Part shown: piece after piece, positions 18,630-30,389 of the stretch
How the letters are laid out: the number at the start of each line of letters is the position of its first letter
Numbering within the stretch: the stretch's first letter is position 1
Assembly: GCF_001949145.1 (NCBI RefSeq)
Contig: NW_019091364.1
Location: 1,918,836 to 1,976,113 of the forward strand
Origin: Acanthaster planci
Lineage: Eukaryota > Echinodermata > Asteroidea > Valvatida > Acanthasteridae
Length of the DNA: 57,278 nt
Direction: 5' to 3'
Notes under the pieces: generated by a model
Databases searched by the model: none
Seen by the model: the letters and a program-made list of their open reading frames with translations, nothing else
Told to the model about the DNA's origin: nothing
Program-made: the position numbers and the translations under genes

Positions 18630-18662
18630 CATAGAGCTACAAACCGGGTTTGTAGCTCTATG
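18630..18662. repeat. Perfect 16-bp palindromic arm pair with a 1-base centre
   Basis: CATAGAGCTACAAACC is followed by one G and then its exact reverse complement. No mismatches in 16 bp. Confidence 0.85.
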
Positions 18663-18990
18663 CTTGGATAAAGACTATATTCGTGGCTCCGGAGAATTTC
18701 TTCATAAGGAAAGTCTGACACTTCAACAGGGGAAGATTCCACGAGGCATGACGACTAGTCTCCTCTCGAGACTGGCAAAAAACCTTATAGGAAAGTACAT
18801 TGCGTATCCCAGACCGGGTTTTTTGTTTTATCCGGACTTCGTGAGAACGCTGTCCTCCACAAAAGCAGTGAAAAGGAAACGACTACGACTACAATTAAAG
18901 CAGCCCGCTGCCACTTCTGATGCTCAAGCGGTGCGCGCAGTGGACTGGACTGTCGCACCCTGCGCTTGCGTGAGCGTGAGTCCATCATAA

Positions 18991-19171
18991 AATCCACTCC
19001 AAAAGAGTGAAAACCACTCCAAAAGAGTGAAAATCACTCTAAAAGAGAAGCCATTTAAAGGACAGCTCTTTTTGAGTTGTCCTATGTTATGGCTCCTTGG
19101 CAAAGTGGAAATTTCACTCTTTGGAGTGGTCTTCAATCTTTTGGAGTGGTTTTCGCTCTTTTGGAGTGGTT
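18991..19171. repeat. Foldback element built of 20-bp units
   Basis: The left arm (18991-19047) holds about three units of the type CCACTCCAAAAGAGTGAAAA with a 20-bp period. The right arm (19111-19171) holds about three units of the reverse complement. The spacer (19048-19110) is itself inverted: AGCCAT/ATGGCT and GGACAGCTC/GAGTTGTCC. The whole element could fold into one long stem. Confidence 0.8.
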
Positions 19172-19464
19172 TTTGTGAGGGCCTCACTTTTTCTGAGAGT
19201 GAGTTTTTCGCTCATGAATTAATAGAGATATGTCATCGGTGAAACAGAGCAAGCAGTGACACTGTATCTGACGGGAGCTCGGATCTGCCAAGAAATTAAC
19301 CATTACAAACGCCTTCATAGAAAGCTAAGAATGTGGAACTGTACCCGCTTGAAATTCAAGCGACCACCTGTGACACACGTTATGTTTTATGTGTGTGTGT
19401 AGCGACGTTGTTGTTAACTCTGACATTCTTGGTGGTGAGTGGTTGAATAGTGATGAAGATGGTA

Positions 19465-20496
19465 TTATCCAATTTCAGGTAGGTCTTCTATCGCGAGAGG
19501 GCGGTCCACAGGTCTAACAGTCCGTTGCACATGGGATTCTTTATTGCCAGGCTCCGTGGCAGTGCCCGTGACCGAACTCACCGCGTTCCACTTGCGCCGC
19601 AACCGGAAGCGGTCACGCAGCGAGTTCCGGAAGGATTTGTTCTTGAAGGTGTAGATGATGGGATTGGCGCAGGAGTTGAAGAAGGCCAAGACGATGAAGG
19701 CGTCCTGGAGAGTGCTCAGGAAATAGTCGCCCTTGATCCCTAAGGAGCCGATCAGGAAGGCGAACTGGAGCGGACCCCAACAGATGGAGAAGGCCACGAT
19801 GACCAGCAGCAGCATCTCGATGACCTTGCGGCGGGTCTGCAGCAAGGAGAAGGCCGGGTTGTTCCGGGAGTCGATCTGCTCCAGAAGGTTGCGGGCCTGC
19901 CGCTTGAGAGCTTGGATCGTCTTCACGTACGTTACCAGCATCACCAGGAGGGGCACCATGTACTCGACGGTGAAGACACCAACGGCCAGGAATATCTGGA
20001 AGCCACCGTTGCCGGGGACGATGAACTCGCAGTTCCCGCTCGGAGTAGGGACGGTGCAGTACAGGTTGAAGGATTTCTCCACGGCGGCGAAAACCCAGAT
20101 GGCAACGATGAAGTGCCAGGGGCGCGTCTTGCTGAAGACGGTGCGGTACCACAAGGGACGACAGACCGCCAGGTAGCGCTCCACAGACAGTATGGTCAGG
20201 AGGCCCACCGAGGCCATGATGGACGTCCACATGAAGAACTTTGGGAAGATCACGCCGCAGTATAGCCGGCCCAGCGCGGTCAGGGGCACCGCGCCGTGCC
20301 AGTCCGTTGGCCAGGGGATAATGTTGATAGACGTGAAGAGGTCGGTCAAGGCTAGGGCTAGGATCAAGGTGTTGGTGGTATTCTGCCGCTTCTTCTTACT
20401 GATATACACAACGATAACTAACAGGTTACCCACGATCCCTAGGATGCCAAGGCAGAGTTGTATGATCGTCAGCCACTCCCAGTAGACAGTCGCCAT
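19465..20496 (-). CDS. Intronless class A (rhodopsin-type) G-protein-coupled receptor 1
   Basis: 343 residues with seven hydrophobic helices. Landmarks: GN at 23-24 (helix 1), D52 in LALTD (helix 2), C80 at the top of helix 3, ERY at 106-108, C156 in the second outer loop, CWGP at 239-242 (helix 6) and NPIIY at 278-282 (helix 7), then FKNKSFR of helix 8. The start at 20496 has an AACAAGATGGCG context, very strong; the frame is open for 14 more codons upstream without another ATG. The N-terminus is only about 8 residues, too short for glycosylation or ligand capture. The tail is basic and Ser/Thr-containing. It would signal at the plasma membrane; the ligand is unknown. It is paralogous to the receptor at 33728-34855, and single-exon clustered receptors recall the expanded sea-urchin GPCR lineages. 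Confidence 0.92.
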   Translation of the reverse strand: MATVYWEWLTIIQLCLGILGIVGNLLVIVVYISKKKRQNTTNTLILALALTDLFTSINIIPWPTDWHGAVPLTALGRLYCGVIFPKFFMWTSIMASVGLLTILSVERYLAVCRPLWYRTVFSKTRPWHFIVAIWVFAAVEKSFNLYCTVPTPSGNCEFIVPGNGGFQIFLAVGVFTVEYMVPLLVMLVTYVKTIQALKRQARNLLEQIDSRNNPAFSLLQTRRKVIEMLLLVIVAFSICWGPLQFAFLIGSLGIKGDYFLSTLQDAFIVLAFFNSCANPIIYTFKNKSFRNSLRDRFRLRRKWNAVSSVTGTATEPGNKESHVQRTVRPVDRPLAIEDLPEIG

Positions 20497-22518
20497 CTTG
20501 TTTCTCTCCAAACAACGGCTGTATAGATTTATCTTCACTACATCCCACGACGTGACTTTTCAAAGAAGTGCCATTTACAGCAGCTATATCTCCCACTCTC
20601 GGCGGATCTCGCCTCGGATGTTTGTACACCTCAGGTAGAACAAACCTGGGTAAATACTGAAGAGAAAAAGGAATCTTATCAACCGGTGTCAGATACTCCG
20701 GTGTTAGTTACATATTTCTTATGTGTTGGCACGAATGCTCGGTGCAATATCTTTTCAAAGCAACCACAAAATTGCATTATACAGTGCAAATACTGACGAC
20801 AGTGGGATTCGGGCGCGTTTTTCTTCTTTTAATGTATCTGACACCACTCGGCCGGCTATGATAATTCGATGTCTGAATTCATTATGAGCTATCCCATAAT
20901 GTAACGTATAGGCCTTAATCACAACCCTCCAATTCAAATACAAGAGCCAAGGTGTATCGTCAAAATTGAATTAGCAAATAACTGAATGTAAATGTTTATG
21001 AAAAAGTCTATACATGTTGATTTATTAATTTACCTTAATATATGACAGTTTGAGGAAGAAGTTAGAAAATTTGTTCAACACAAGAACAAAAATCTCCACT
21101 CAGTTTTATGTACAATAAAAAGGTGTCATTTAGCGAGAATGGATGTTGGATGATAATCATTCCAGGCCTCATTTCACCGATATCAATGGTGTTATTTGAT
21201 ATTTTTTAGCAGAGTGCGATGCAAGAATTCTTTCTCCAGTCTCAAATTATATAAACACAATTATACTCTACAGTTAAATGTTAAGACATCTTCAACAACA
21301 AGCGCCAGCACTTGGCGTGCGACCTCATTTATTAATTACTATAGGGTAGATAGCGTTGAGATTTTTGTTTTGTGAACATTTATAAAGATGAATTGGAAAA
21401 AGTATTCACGATATTTTCGTTGTAGTAAGTTGAAACGGAAATGAGGGGAGTGTGATGTGCCACGGGTGATTTGACTCTCGCGAACATTTTCGAGTTCGCC
21501 AGTTTCGATCGAGTATTGAAATCTGAGGATTTTAGAGGGGTGATGTACCGCTGACGCAGTACTGACCGGGCAGTGCCACCGGTCACGTAGATATGCAATC
21601 CATCATCCACGCCGTGTTGGCCCCAAAGAGATGTTGACGAGAGCCCGGCGAGATCATCAAACCGTACCGCTCCGGCCAATTTGAGTAACCACTCAGTGAA
21701 TGGAAGAAGTGAAACTTGAGGTGTTCAGAAAGAAGATGAACTAAAGAAAAGGCAGTGATTTCTGATCTCGTCTGCACAATCTCTCATGTTTCAGCATCAC
21801 CGCATCAGCATGCTCAGTATTTACCTTTGCCACATCCCTTCTTGCCATGACAACGGGCGCGTGTATACGGCAGAGGTTTTGTGTGCTTAAATCAGAGAGC
21901 GACGGACAAGGCGATACATACTGTCAGAATCAATCATGTCAATGAGTCAAACACGAGCCTTGAAACCCGAGACAGGATTCAATGAAGGTAGCAACGAGTA
22001 GGTGTCAATTTCGCATTAGAACTTCAAACGCTTTTTGACTTGGTGCACGAATGACCTATAATTTCACAGACTTTTGGGCGAGTGGTTTTGGGCAAAAAAT
22101 ATTGACGACTTCACGCCCAACAATCAACCCAGTATAGAGCGTTTGGTTACACGTTCTTATCAAGTTGCAAGTTTTTTTCCCTGAACTTTTGGCAGGTCAT
22201 ACTGATTTTTCAGACATGATATTCCATCTCCCTCTTTAGTAACAGTGTTTCGGTCAACTCTCAACCAATCTCCTGTCTAAAATTTAAAAAAATCTACCAA
22301 AAATTCCATATTTGTCCTTGGAGGGGGAAACACGTAGACCGTGAATCTTCGTTCCAGTAGATTATGCACTTCCAGTCTTTCCACAGTACAACTCTCATGT
22401 GAACTGCGTAAAAATTGTGCTCAAGTTGAAGGTTCTAATGACAGAAAATGATCCAACGACTTTCAATAGCAAGTTGGAGGTAGCCCATTGAAGCTGGGCA
22501 TTGATTGTGCTGCAAACC

Positions 22519-22732
22519 TCTTTAGGCGTCTTTCCATATGCACGTTTTTGGGCTGCGTTGCGTTCACGATGCGTTCATGCGTTTCACTTTCACAGATCTA
22601 TACAAAAATCCACTCTGTTAACACAACACGGGTGTGCGTTGCTTTCGGCCGTCAAAATCGCCCGGGGGCAATTGTGACGGATTCGCAAAGCTTGTTGCAA
22701 GTGTTGACGCGTATATGGAAAGGCGACTTTAC
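22519..22732. repeat. MITE family A, copy 1
   Basis: Terminal inverted repeats: left TTTAGGCGTCTTTCCATATG, right end complementary to TAAAGTCGCCTTTCCATAT. The interior aligns by eye with the copy at 40205-40418: ACACGGGTGTGCGTTG, CGTC-AAAATCGCC, GCAAGTGTTGACG. Confidence 0.75.
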
Positions 22733-22900
22733 ACGATTTTTTAAATGTATTTTTAAAGGCAATTTTTGCACCACTCTTCATTCACTCTTTTTTCTGGCGG
22801 AAACAAACCGATTCCCTACTTCCAGTGCATGTACAGTGTGCATTCCGTGAAGCCATCGAGCGCAAACTCCGCTTGGGGCTTGAAAGGAACTCTCGTTTGT

Positions 22901-22972
22901 TTGCTGCCACCAAGAGGTCAAGAGGCCACCACTCATTTGCTGCCACCAAGAGGTCAAGAGGCCACCACTCAT
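22901..22972. repeat. Exact tandem duplication, 36 bp x 2
   Basis: Two identical copies of a unit that starts TTGCTGCCACCAAGAGGTCA and ends CCACCACTCAT. The unit length is a multiple of three, but no gene is evident. Confidence 0.9.
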
Positions 22973-23425
22973 GGGTACAAATGCACGTGTGTGTTGGGGG
23001 TCGATATCACTAGGTGGTAAAGTGCGCCATTAGTAATTTTTCGAAAGCCACTGACTTCTGTCAATGTGTACGCAATGCCAGTTTATCAGTTACTCCGTCA
23101 ATGCAGTCACACAATTGCTGACAGTCATCCTACTGTGTCCGGTTTCTGGACTAACGTGTGAAAGCTATTGACCCACCACAAAAGCAAACTGTGGTAACTT
23201 CCCGCGACCCTTTCCTGCTGTTGGTGCATTTAATTTCATTTGTTAGCACAACAAATACGTGTGCAGTTGCCCAGCAAAATTAGCGCGTCGTCTGCCCGTG
23301 GAGACAGGGAATTACTTGAAAGCTATTCACGGATCTGCTGAAAACTAGGACCGATACTATCTGCGATGAGATTGGTTTATCTTGTCCGGTATTGTGCTAT
23401 ATTTGTGTCCAGAATCATATTTCAG

Positions 23426-23548
23426 GAAGCGGCAGTGGAGCCTGTATGACTAGATGTTCACTTTCCAATATAATTGTAATCTATGGTCCTGGGAATCAGT
23501 CTGAGTTCGGCGATAACATCGGGAGTGAGATAGAGGCCGCACCTAAAG
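23426..23548 (+). CDS. Candidate isolated phase 1-1 exon
   Basis: An open stretch of 41 codons flanked by acceptor ...CATATTTCAG (23425) and donor GGTAAAT (23549), both borders in phase 1. It encodes a Ser/Gly start, then a beta-rich segment NIIVIYGPGNQSEFGDNIGS. The hydrophobic run followed by G-N-x-x-x-G-D-N is loosely like the amyloid-forming RHIM-type motifs of innate-immunity proteins, but the core I-Q-I-G tetrad is absent. No partner exon was found, so this may be chance. Confidence 0.25.
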
Positions 23549-26500
23549 GTAAATTCCAATTCAGACTCAAGTATTTGCTCGAGTCAGGTCTTGAGTAACA
23601 TGTACAAACCTATGACTATTTTGTTGAGCTAAAATTTCTAGTCTTACTTTTCTTGAACGTTAAGCTACCCGGGACATCGATCAAAATACTGATATAATCA
23701 GCACAGCATTTCGTAGGCCTATGTAATTTACGCACAGTGCCTATAATGCTTGTTCAGCAGTCTATAGCCGAGTAGATTCAATACGTTAACCGTCGGTCAC
23801 CTGTTCAGCTCACAAATGCGTGGGGCAAAAAGCCTTGGCCTTGTCGCCAAGCCGTGTGGCTATATGGACTAACAAGAAAACTGGTTCACCGCGCGAATGA
23901 CGCCGCAAGCCCCAATTTAAGATTTCCTTGCAAGGAAAATCTGACACTTTCATGTTCCTTTTTAAAATGGTCTTTCCTCCCTTCGTTTTCTCTAAAAGCA
24001 TTCTTTGCCACTGCTCAAGGGCGTCCCGAGGGGAGAAAAACCTTTTATGCCGCCGAACCTGTCTGCAACGTCTGGCGGAAAAAAAATAATAAAGACTCTC
24101 CAATTCTACAGGGGAGAAAAACGCAGACAGTACCAATATCACATATCAATCGCGTATTCACACCTTCTACAACATGACGTGAACATGAACGAACAAAAAG
24201 ACAGACACTATACATGATGAACGAAAGTTCCTCGCCATATCGATGGCCGACCTGTTCCCGTCCTCACAAATTTTCCCCATCCGTCAATTTTTTTTTAAGT
24301 CATAACTAAAGAATGCCTATATGATATTAAGTGAATAAACCAAATGCCCAAATTTCAATTTCACGCCCCTCCTCAAAATTTGCAAATAATTACATTGTGT
24401 GCACAGTGATCGATTTGCAGCATTTTACTTGGCGTTATGCGCTTTCAACGTGGGACGTTTTAGCCAAGATTGTGTTTTAATGAGAACCAAGCAATATGAA
24501 AAAGGGAACAGCATCATGAAGTGAGCACAACTCCAGAGCTGTCCTAGCTCCGCGTTGACCAACAAATCGATGATCATTTACATTTTATGAAAAGCCGTCG
24601 ACTGTTTTAGACAAAGAACAGTACTGCTGTCGTGATTGCCCTGATCAAAATGCGACAACTTTGCCACCTTCAAAGCTTCTTTTGAAATTCTTAACCCCCA
24701 GGTAGATACGCACTACATCAATTTTCCTGTTCGTGTGTGCGAGCGCAGATTTAGTGGTGACGATAATCGACCATTAGGCCTAAGCTAAAAAGCTGAGGAA
24801 TAAAAAATATTAGCTGAGCCTCAAGAGTGCCATCTCCAGGCAACCGCGGATCGTTCCAAAATATCGCTTTGAGGTTACGACGAATGGTAATTCTGTGCTC
24901 CTTTCCTCGCTTACTGTTTTTACTAACAGTGGCAGCTTTTTCAACGTAATGTAGCTTGTATAGTTATTGTTCGAGATTACCAAGGGGGGGGCACTGGGGA
25001 CACAGACAGCCGCTGGGAATTGGCACGTGCAGCCCCATGCACCTTCCCACGTAGTCACGGTTACGCCATCGGTACAAACCGTTCGCTGAGAAGGAAGGGT
25101 TGGGCAACCAAGTACGCTTTGAAAAAAAATAGTAATAAATTAAACATAATGAAGATGGTTCCTCGCAAAGAAAGAATTTATTTTTCTTCTTCGATCGTCC
25201 TATGAGGGAAAGGTTCCAGAAAGGACACGCTGAGTACGCTCGTAAAAAATTAATGCCAAAAAATGGGTGGCCCATGAATTCGTCTATTACCTTTCAAATG
25301 AATTCTGCTGACAGTTAAAAAAAAAGAAATTAAATTGGGGCAGCTATGTCTATAAATACTGTACAAAGATTTAGGAATGCTTCTTTGTGATTTGTACAAT
25401 TGACTGCAATGTCCGCTACTTGATACAAGTTTACAGCACGAAGGGTCCATGCACTGTCACAGCGGCACTTCCGCAGCCACAGCTGCCTTTCAACGATTTC
25501 AAACTTGAAACTTCCCCTCTTTGGAGGCGCGTACAAACTCTCCTACATCTGCCAGAGACAAATAACAATTTCCCCTGAAGTGTATACACAGCGACAAAAT
25601 AAGAGGACTTACCTATAAAACGTCGACCCAAAATTATCCTGGAAATGTCACGGCTAAGGGCGTATGGGTTCGACGCTCGATCGAACGGTGAAGCACATAT
25701 CGAGTGGTGTTGCCGATGAGGATCAAGCATCCAACACTGAGATTAGAGCGACATGTATCTTGCTCAGACCCCGCTTGGGGTACAGAGAACGACGACAGGC
25801 TGCGCGCGCGTCCCTTCCGATATATCACAAGCAGATTGGGCGTCCACGTAATTATTATGTACACGTACAGCAAAAAAAAAAAAAAAAGTTGGCAAATAAC
25901 GAAAAACATCGATCATCGGTCGTCATGACGACGGAGAGGGTATTAAAAGAACGGGGACAAGGGAGACAACTTGCCATGTAGTGGCGAAACGTTGTTTCCC
26001 CGGTCATTACTATATATTTGCCCGCAACATCAGTCGAGTGCAAGGCAACCTATCAAGTGACGCGTTCGGCTTCGGGCGTCGGCGATGACATTTTCCTTCA
26101 TTTTATCCAGACTGGAGTTAATTAGCCCAAGGCACCAGAACTAGGTGAACTGGTCATGTTTCTTCCGGGAAGACAAACACTTCTGAAAAGGGGGTGGACC
26201 GGGTACCAGTCGGCGGTTGAGAATTTCACTGCAACATTCTGTTGCCATACAACGTAAAAAAACGTGGAACTAGACTCAGCGTGTGGACTCAACGATACAC
26301 AATCTTCACAACAACAGGGTTGGTTAAAGGTGAAGCGCGTGGGATTTCTAGTTGGCCTTTGCACTTAGAACAACAAGGACGGTGTAAAAACCACGAAAGT
26401 TTGAATTTTGCGGGGCAAGGCAATTTGGAAGGGAAGTAAAATATGAACAACTGTGATGCAGTCCCGTTATCACGTGATGTTGTTCGCAGATGCGGAAGAG

Positions 26501-26610
26501 TTGTTACCTTTTATGTTGGTACATGGTTATGCACGCTCAGCGTGGTCAAATACCACGTTATCGCGTGCGTGCATGCGTGATAAAACGAACAGTAACTTTA
26601 AACACTTTTC

Positions 26611-26682
26611 AAACATAAATAAACATTAGTAAAGTCCTATCACTATAAACATAAATAAACATTAGTAAAGTCCTATCACTAT
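26611..26682. repeat. Exact tandem duplication, 36 bp x 2
   Basis: Two identical AT-rich copies beginning AAACATAAATAAACATTAGT and ending CCTATCACTAT. Confidence 0.9.
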
Positions 26683-26724
26683 ACCAGTGAGCTACCAAAA
26701 CCTTTTCATATGCAGTGGAAAGGG

Positions 26725-26920
26725 CCCTGGGCGGGACCGGGAGAGGGCGCCATTTTCATAGCAACCGAAACTCTCGATTGGTAGGAATTCCACTTAGCTG
26801 GTTCTCGAACGATTATGACACGCGTGCGTTAATGCGTTACGTGCGCGTTGTTACTAACAAAAATGAAAACTCTCCTCCAGTATGGCTCTTTTCAACCGAT
26901 GAGGGGAAGCGTCCTTTTTT
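26725..26920 (+). repeat. Dispersed repeat family B, copy 1
   Basis: Shares with the other copies the ordered blocks GAGAGGGCGC, ATAGCAAC, TGGTTC-CGAACGATTATG, GCGTTACG and TGGCTCTTTTCAACCGATGA. It is the most diverged copy at its left end. Confidence 0.75.
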
Positions 26921-27282
26921 GGTTTCTCGGCCAAGTTCCTCAAGCGTTAAGTATGTAGTAACTTCCATGCGTTTGACTGCGAGTTAAATGAAACTAGTGT
27001 GACTGGACAACGGGTTCACTTGACTCTATTGCAATAGATTTGTCCCTTTCCCAAAAGCTCAGCTTCTTTTCCGGCTCCTACTTCACCGCTGTTCTCAGAA
27101 CCATTTGTGAGCATTTAGCATTTGGAAAAAAACGAGCTGGTTGCCGTCCTTTACTTCATACCGTACTATTTAATGTTCCTTTGATGAAAGCTTGACCACG
27201 ATGAGCCGAAGTCTCAGAAGCCAGACGCTACAAAATGACGCTAAACACAGCGGAACTAAAACCGAGGTTTCAGGAAGACAAC

Positions 27283-27499
27283 AAGTGTACATCCGCTTCG
27301 AGCAGAAGCACCCCCTCATCGGTTGAAAAAAAAGCCATATTGGTCGGGAGTGTTCATTTGGTTGGCAGCGATGCGACCGTAACACTGCATTTTATGGTTG
27401 CTCGTGAACTAGTTAAGTTCAGTTCCGACCAAGGGATCCTCCGTTGCTAAGAAATTGCGCCCTCCCTTTAATAGTCCAGCTCGAGGCTCATGGGGCTTA
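27283..27499 (-). repeat. Dispersed repeat family B, copy 2 (reverse orientation)
   Basis: Read on the minus strand: GAGCC-CGAGCTGGAC, AGGGCGCAATTT, AGCAACGGAGGATCC, TTGGTCGGAACT, GTTACGGTCGCATCGCTGCC, AATGAACACTCCCGACCA, CAACCGATGAGGGGGTGCTT. It is only about 360 bp from copy 1, in opposite orientation. Confidence 0.8.
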
Positions 27500-28439
27500 T
27501 AAAAAGGCACTCTTGGTGAAAAGAATGCCAGAAGCTCAGGGCTAATTTCAAGCGGCACAGACCTACTGGAGGGTTTCTATTTTTTAGAAAGAAAGAGAGA
27601 GACTGGCTTGACCCGGGAAAATTTTAGAGGCTCCCCATGCAATCGCAAATTTATTGATCGCCGTCATCAATATTTCTAGTGAAAAAAAAAACACCAACAT
27701 GCATCCGACAACAAATACGCCGATGGACTGTGGTCCATTTGTAATCGGCACCTTTTAGCATCGTTTACTCATCAGTTCGCAGGCGTTAAGGTTGAAACGG
27801 GCTGTGCTTAATATTATTCGGTTGATTAGATTGTACTGGCAAAAAATATCAGTGGTAGCGCATGGATTTTAATGACCGCATCATATCAACTTTTGGCTGA
27901 CAACGATAAATGTAAGTTACAATGTAACACTAAAAACTGAAATTTCACATTTCTGATTTTCATTTTGTGAGAAAAAAGGTGTTAATATTTTGTAGTAAAT
28001 ATTTATTGTAAATATAGTCTAGTAAAAGTGTTAACATTTATAGTAAATATGAGGAGACAGGAGCGGGCCACACGCTCCGTCGACCCCCACATGTGGGATG
28101 TGGTTGGCAACGCCCCTCTTTTCGGCGGAAAATAAGAGGTTGCTGGGAAACGCCTTCCGTGGTTGGGGCCATGCTGGCACTCAAGGGAGTCCGACCCACG
28201 GCGACTGTCAATAATGGCGTGATTCGTACCTTTCTATTGCGGGTTATCGGCTGCAATCAACATCATCATCATCCGCAGATGGACAAGATCAGGGCGGAGA
28301 AAAGGTGGTGCTGAATGAGCAGCGGAAATCTGGATTGTTAGCTGAAAGCAAGCATCTCAGAGAGAAGGGAAGATCTGGCACAGTCATAGTGAAGGCACAC
28401 TTAGGTTGGATTGCGAAAGAAAGGGAGATGTTACAAAAA

Positions 28440-28575
28440 ATAATACTGATCAAAACAAACCAAACAAAATACAACGAAATTCAAAACAAAACAAGAAAAA
28501 GAAACGAAATAAAACAAAACTAAATTGAACAAACAAACAAACAACCCAACACCCAACAAACAAACAAAAATTCTC
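28440..28575. repeat. A-rich AAAC/AACA simple repeat
   Basis: Long run of AAAC, AACAAA and AACCC variants, almost without G or T on the plus strand. No coding potential. Confidence 0.8.
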
Positions 28576-30002
28576 TCATAATACTGGTAAATGAGCAGTA
28601 TTTTACTGTGTTTTTGCAACATTAATCTACTGTAAACGAAGTAAACAAACGAGCTTGTTTATACACGTATTTACTTTGCTTTTGTGAATGCAGTACAATG
28701 TATTTAACAGTAATGTTTTTACGGGTTTAAGCTTTGACCTCAATTTGCATATTGACACAAGTGGGGTGTTGCTACTTTTGCTAAGTAATTTTGTGTTTTT
28801 CCATTCTTTACGCAAGTATTACATTAGTCTGACAAATGTTTGTGCTTTTTGGATGTAGTTTTACACGGAAATGCGAACCATTGCCTAAAAAGATAAATCA
28901 AAAATAAAAAAATCTTACTTTTTCATGTTTCAACCATGATTGCACGTGAAAGCCAGACATTGCACTATACACCACGTCAGCGCACTTAAAATAAAGTTCT
29001 GCCGCGATCGAGGCTTCTGAAAACGAGATACGTGTATCTTATACGTAATTATAGTTGCAAAAGTTAAAAATTAACGTGAATCTGAGAATCCTTTATCAAC
29101 AGAACGGATACCTAAATTCACGTGTAGAATGGGGGAACCCGCAATCCATGAAAACGGTAACTTGCTTGTCTACTGTCTACGTCAAGTTAATTGAGATAAG
29201 TTACTGATGTTTTTACGGTTAATTACTGCCCGATAAATGACGACGATTTACTGTAAATCATTACCAGTATACCACTACTGGCGCCCGTGCTGCCAGTAGA
29301 GTACATGTACTCTGGAAATTTACAGGAAAAAATTTACAGTGTACCGTATTTACTTGTGCATTATGGTATAAATACAAATGTATATTAACTGGGGACAATC
29401 TCCGAACGGGTTTCACTGGAATTCTGAAGCTACGTCGTTTCATCTAGTGTCAGCCTTCTCTCCAGTTATTCACAACTGAAGAAGAACTAGGCGTAGCTCT
29501 GGAAACAAACATTCGGAAATGGCCTTGTTCCTTGTGGATTACACCTGGGAGGAGTAGGCCTTGGAAACTTGCGCGCCCTCTGCAGTCAACTGCATGATGG
29601 GATCACCCTTTGAGTTAGGCTTACGAGCGCGATAAATTGCTGAAGATACTTGTGAAAAATCCGCATTCACAGAATAACCGGAAAGCACTCAAGGAACACC
29701 GTGGTGATTCGAAGAAGGCATTCAAAGAAAAAGGACGCCTATCTCCATTAGTTATTTTTTTTCTCAAGCACAGATTTTAAGGGGTAACATTGCTCTCTAC
29801 AAACTATTAAAAATTAAAAAGTATCATCAAAGCTGGGATATTCTTTTCAATATATTTTTGCCAAAAATACAACATACAGTTCAAAGATTAATAGCACATG
29901 TACGCTGTCTACAAATCATTACAAACAGCACTTGTTCGTATAAAAAGAGACGTCGACAAAGTGTCTAGTATTGGCCGAGCTGCAAAAGCATTCGCAAGTT
30001 GG

Positions 30003-30389
30003 TCACAATAAATCTACGTCATCCTGCTTCCGAGGACCGAACGGTTGATGGAGTAATGAAGCACCAATTTCATCCAAGGGCCAGGGGCCCCAGTAACCTT
30101 GCGTGTCGCACTCGGTGAGCGCCCTGGAGATTACACTACACTCCAATGGAGAGTGACTCTGTTCATGGCCGACTGCATTACTTTTTATCGAGACCCGATC
30201 AAAGGGACCTCGGTACGGTTGGCGTGTCTCTTCTTGACAGTGTATTTTAATAGCTTTGTGGCTTGGGCAATGATTTGTGAAAATGCAAACTCGGCCAGTA
30301 TTGACGGTCTTCGTACATCGACAGAAACCGTGAGCGCACGGTCCCGTTTCGGCGCAACGGCACTCGGTGTGTGGGTAGTGAAGATTCAT
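30003..30389 (-). CDS. Possible Cys-rich hypothetical protein, 128 codons
   Basis: An ATG-initiated frame directly after in-frame TGA TAA. The first 45 residues are Cys-rich with the pattern CRC-x5-C-x3-FCRC followed by two more Cys. The remainder has no recognisable domain. There is no signal peptide, the initiation context is weak, and an opposite-strand frame of similar length overlaps it. It could be chance. Confidence 0.2.
   Translation of the reverse strand: MNLHYPHTECRCAETGPCAHGFCRCTKTVNTGRVCIFTNHCPSHKAIKIHCQEETRQPYRGPFDRVSIKSNAVGHEQSHSPLECSVISRALTECDTQGYWGPWPLDEIGASLLHQPFGPRKQDDVDLL

Larger units (their letters stand above)
15700..18985. other. Intergenic stretch without a supportable gene
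   Basis: Contains a TACATG simple repeat (16100-16165), two adjacent hairpins (17827-17885), an inverted-repeat element (18089-18314) and a 33-bp perfect palindrome (18630-18662). Reading frames are short and unrecognised. Confidence 0.5.
20497..23425. other. Intergenic stretch without a supportable gene
   Basis: Holds the inverted-repeat element 22519-22732 and a 36-bp tandem duplication (22901-22972). Minus-strand frames at 21380-21777 are open for 60-100 codons but show no domain or clear splice pairing. Confidence 0.45.

Noticed and set aside
19613-20230. 205-codon minus-strand frame within receptor 1
   Set aside because: Out-of-frame shadow of a GC-rich GPCR gene; Arg/Pro/Gly-rich with no helices.
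22901-22972. Direct repeats that could suggest a CRISPR array
   Set aside because: Only two adjacent copies without spacers in a eukaryotic sequence.
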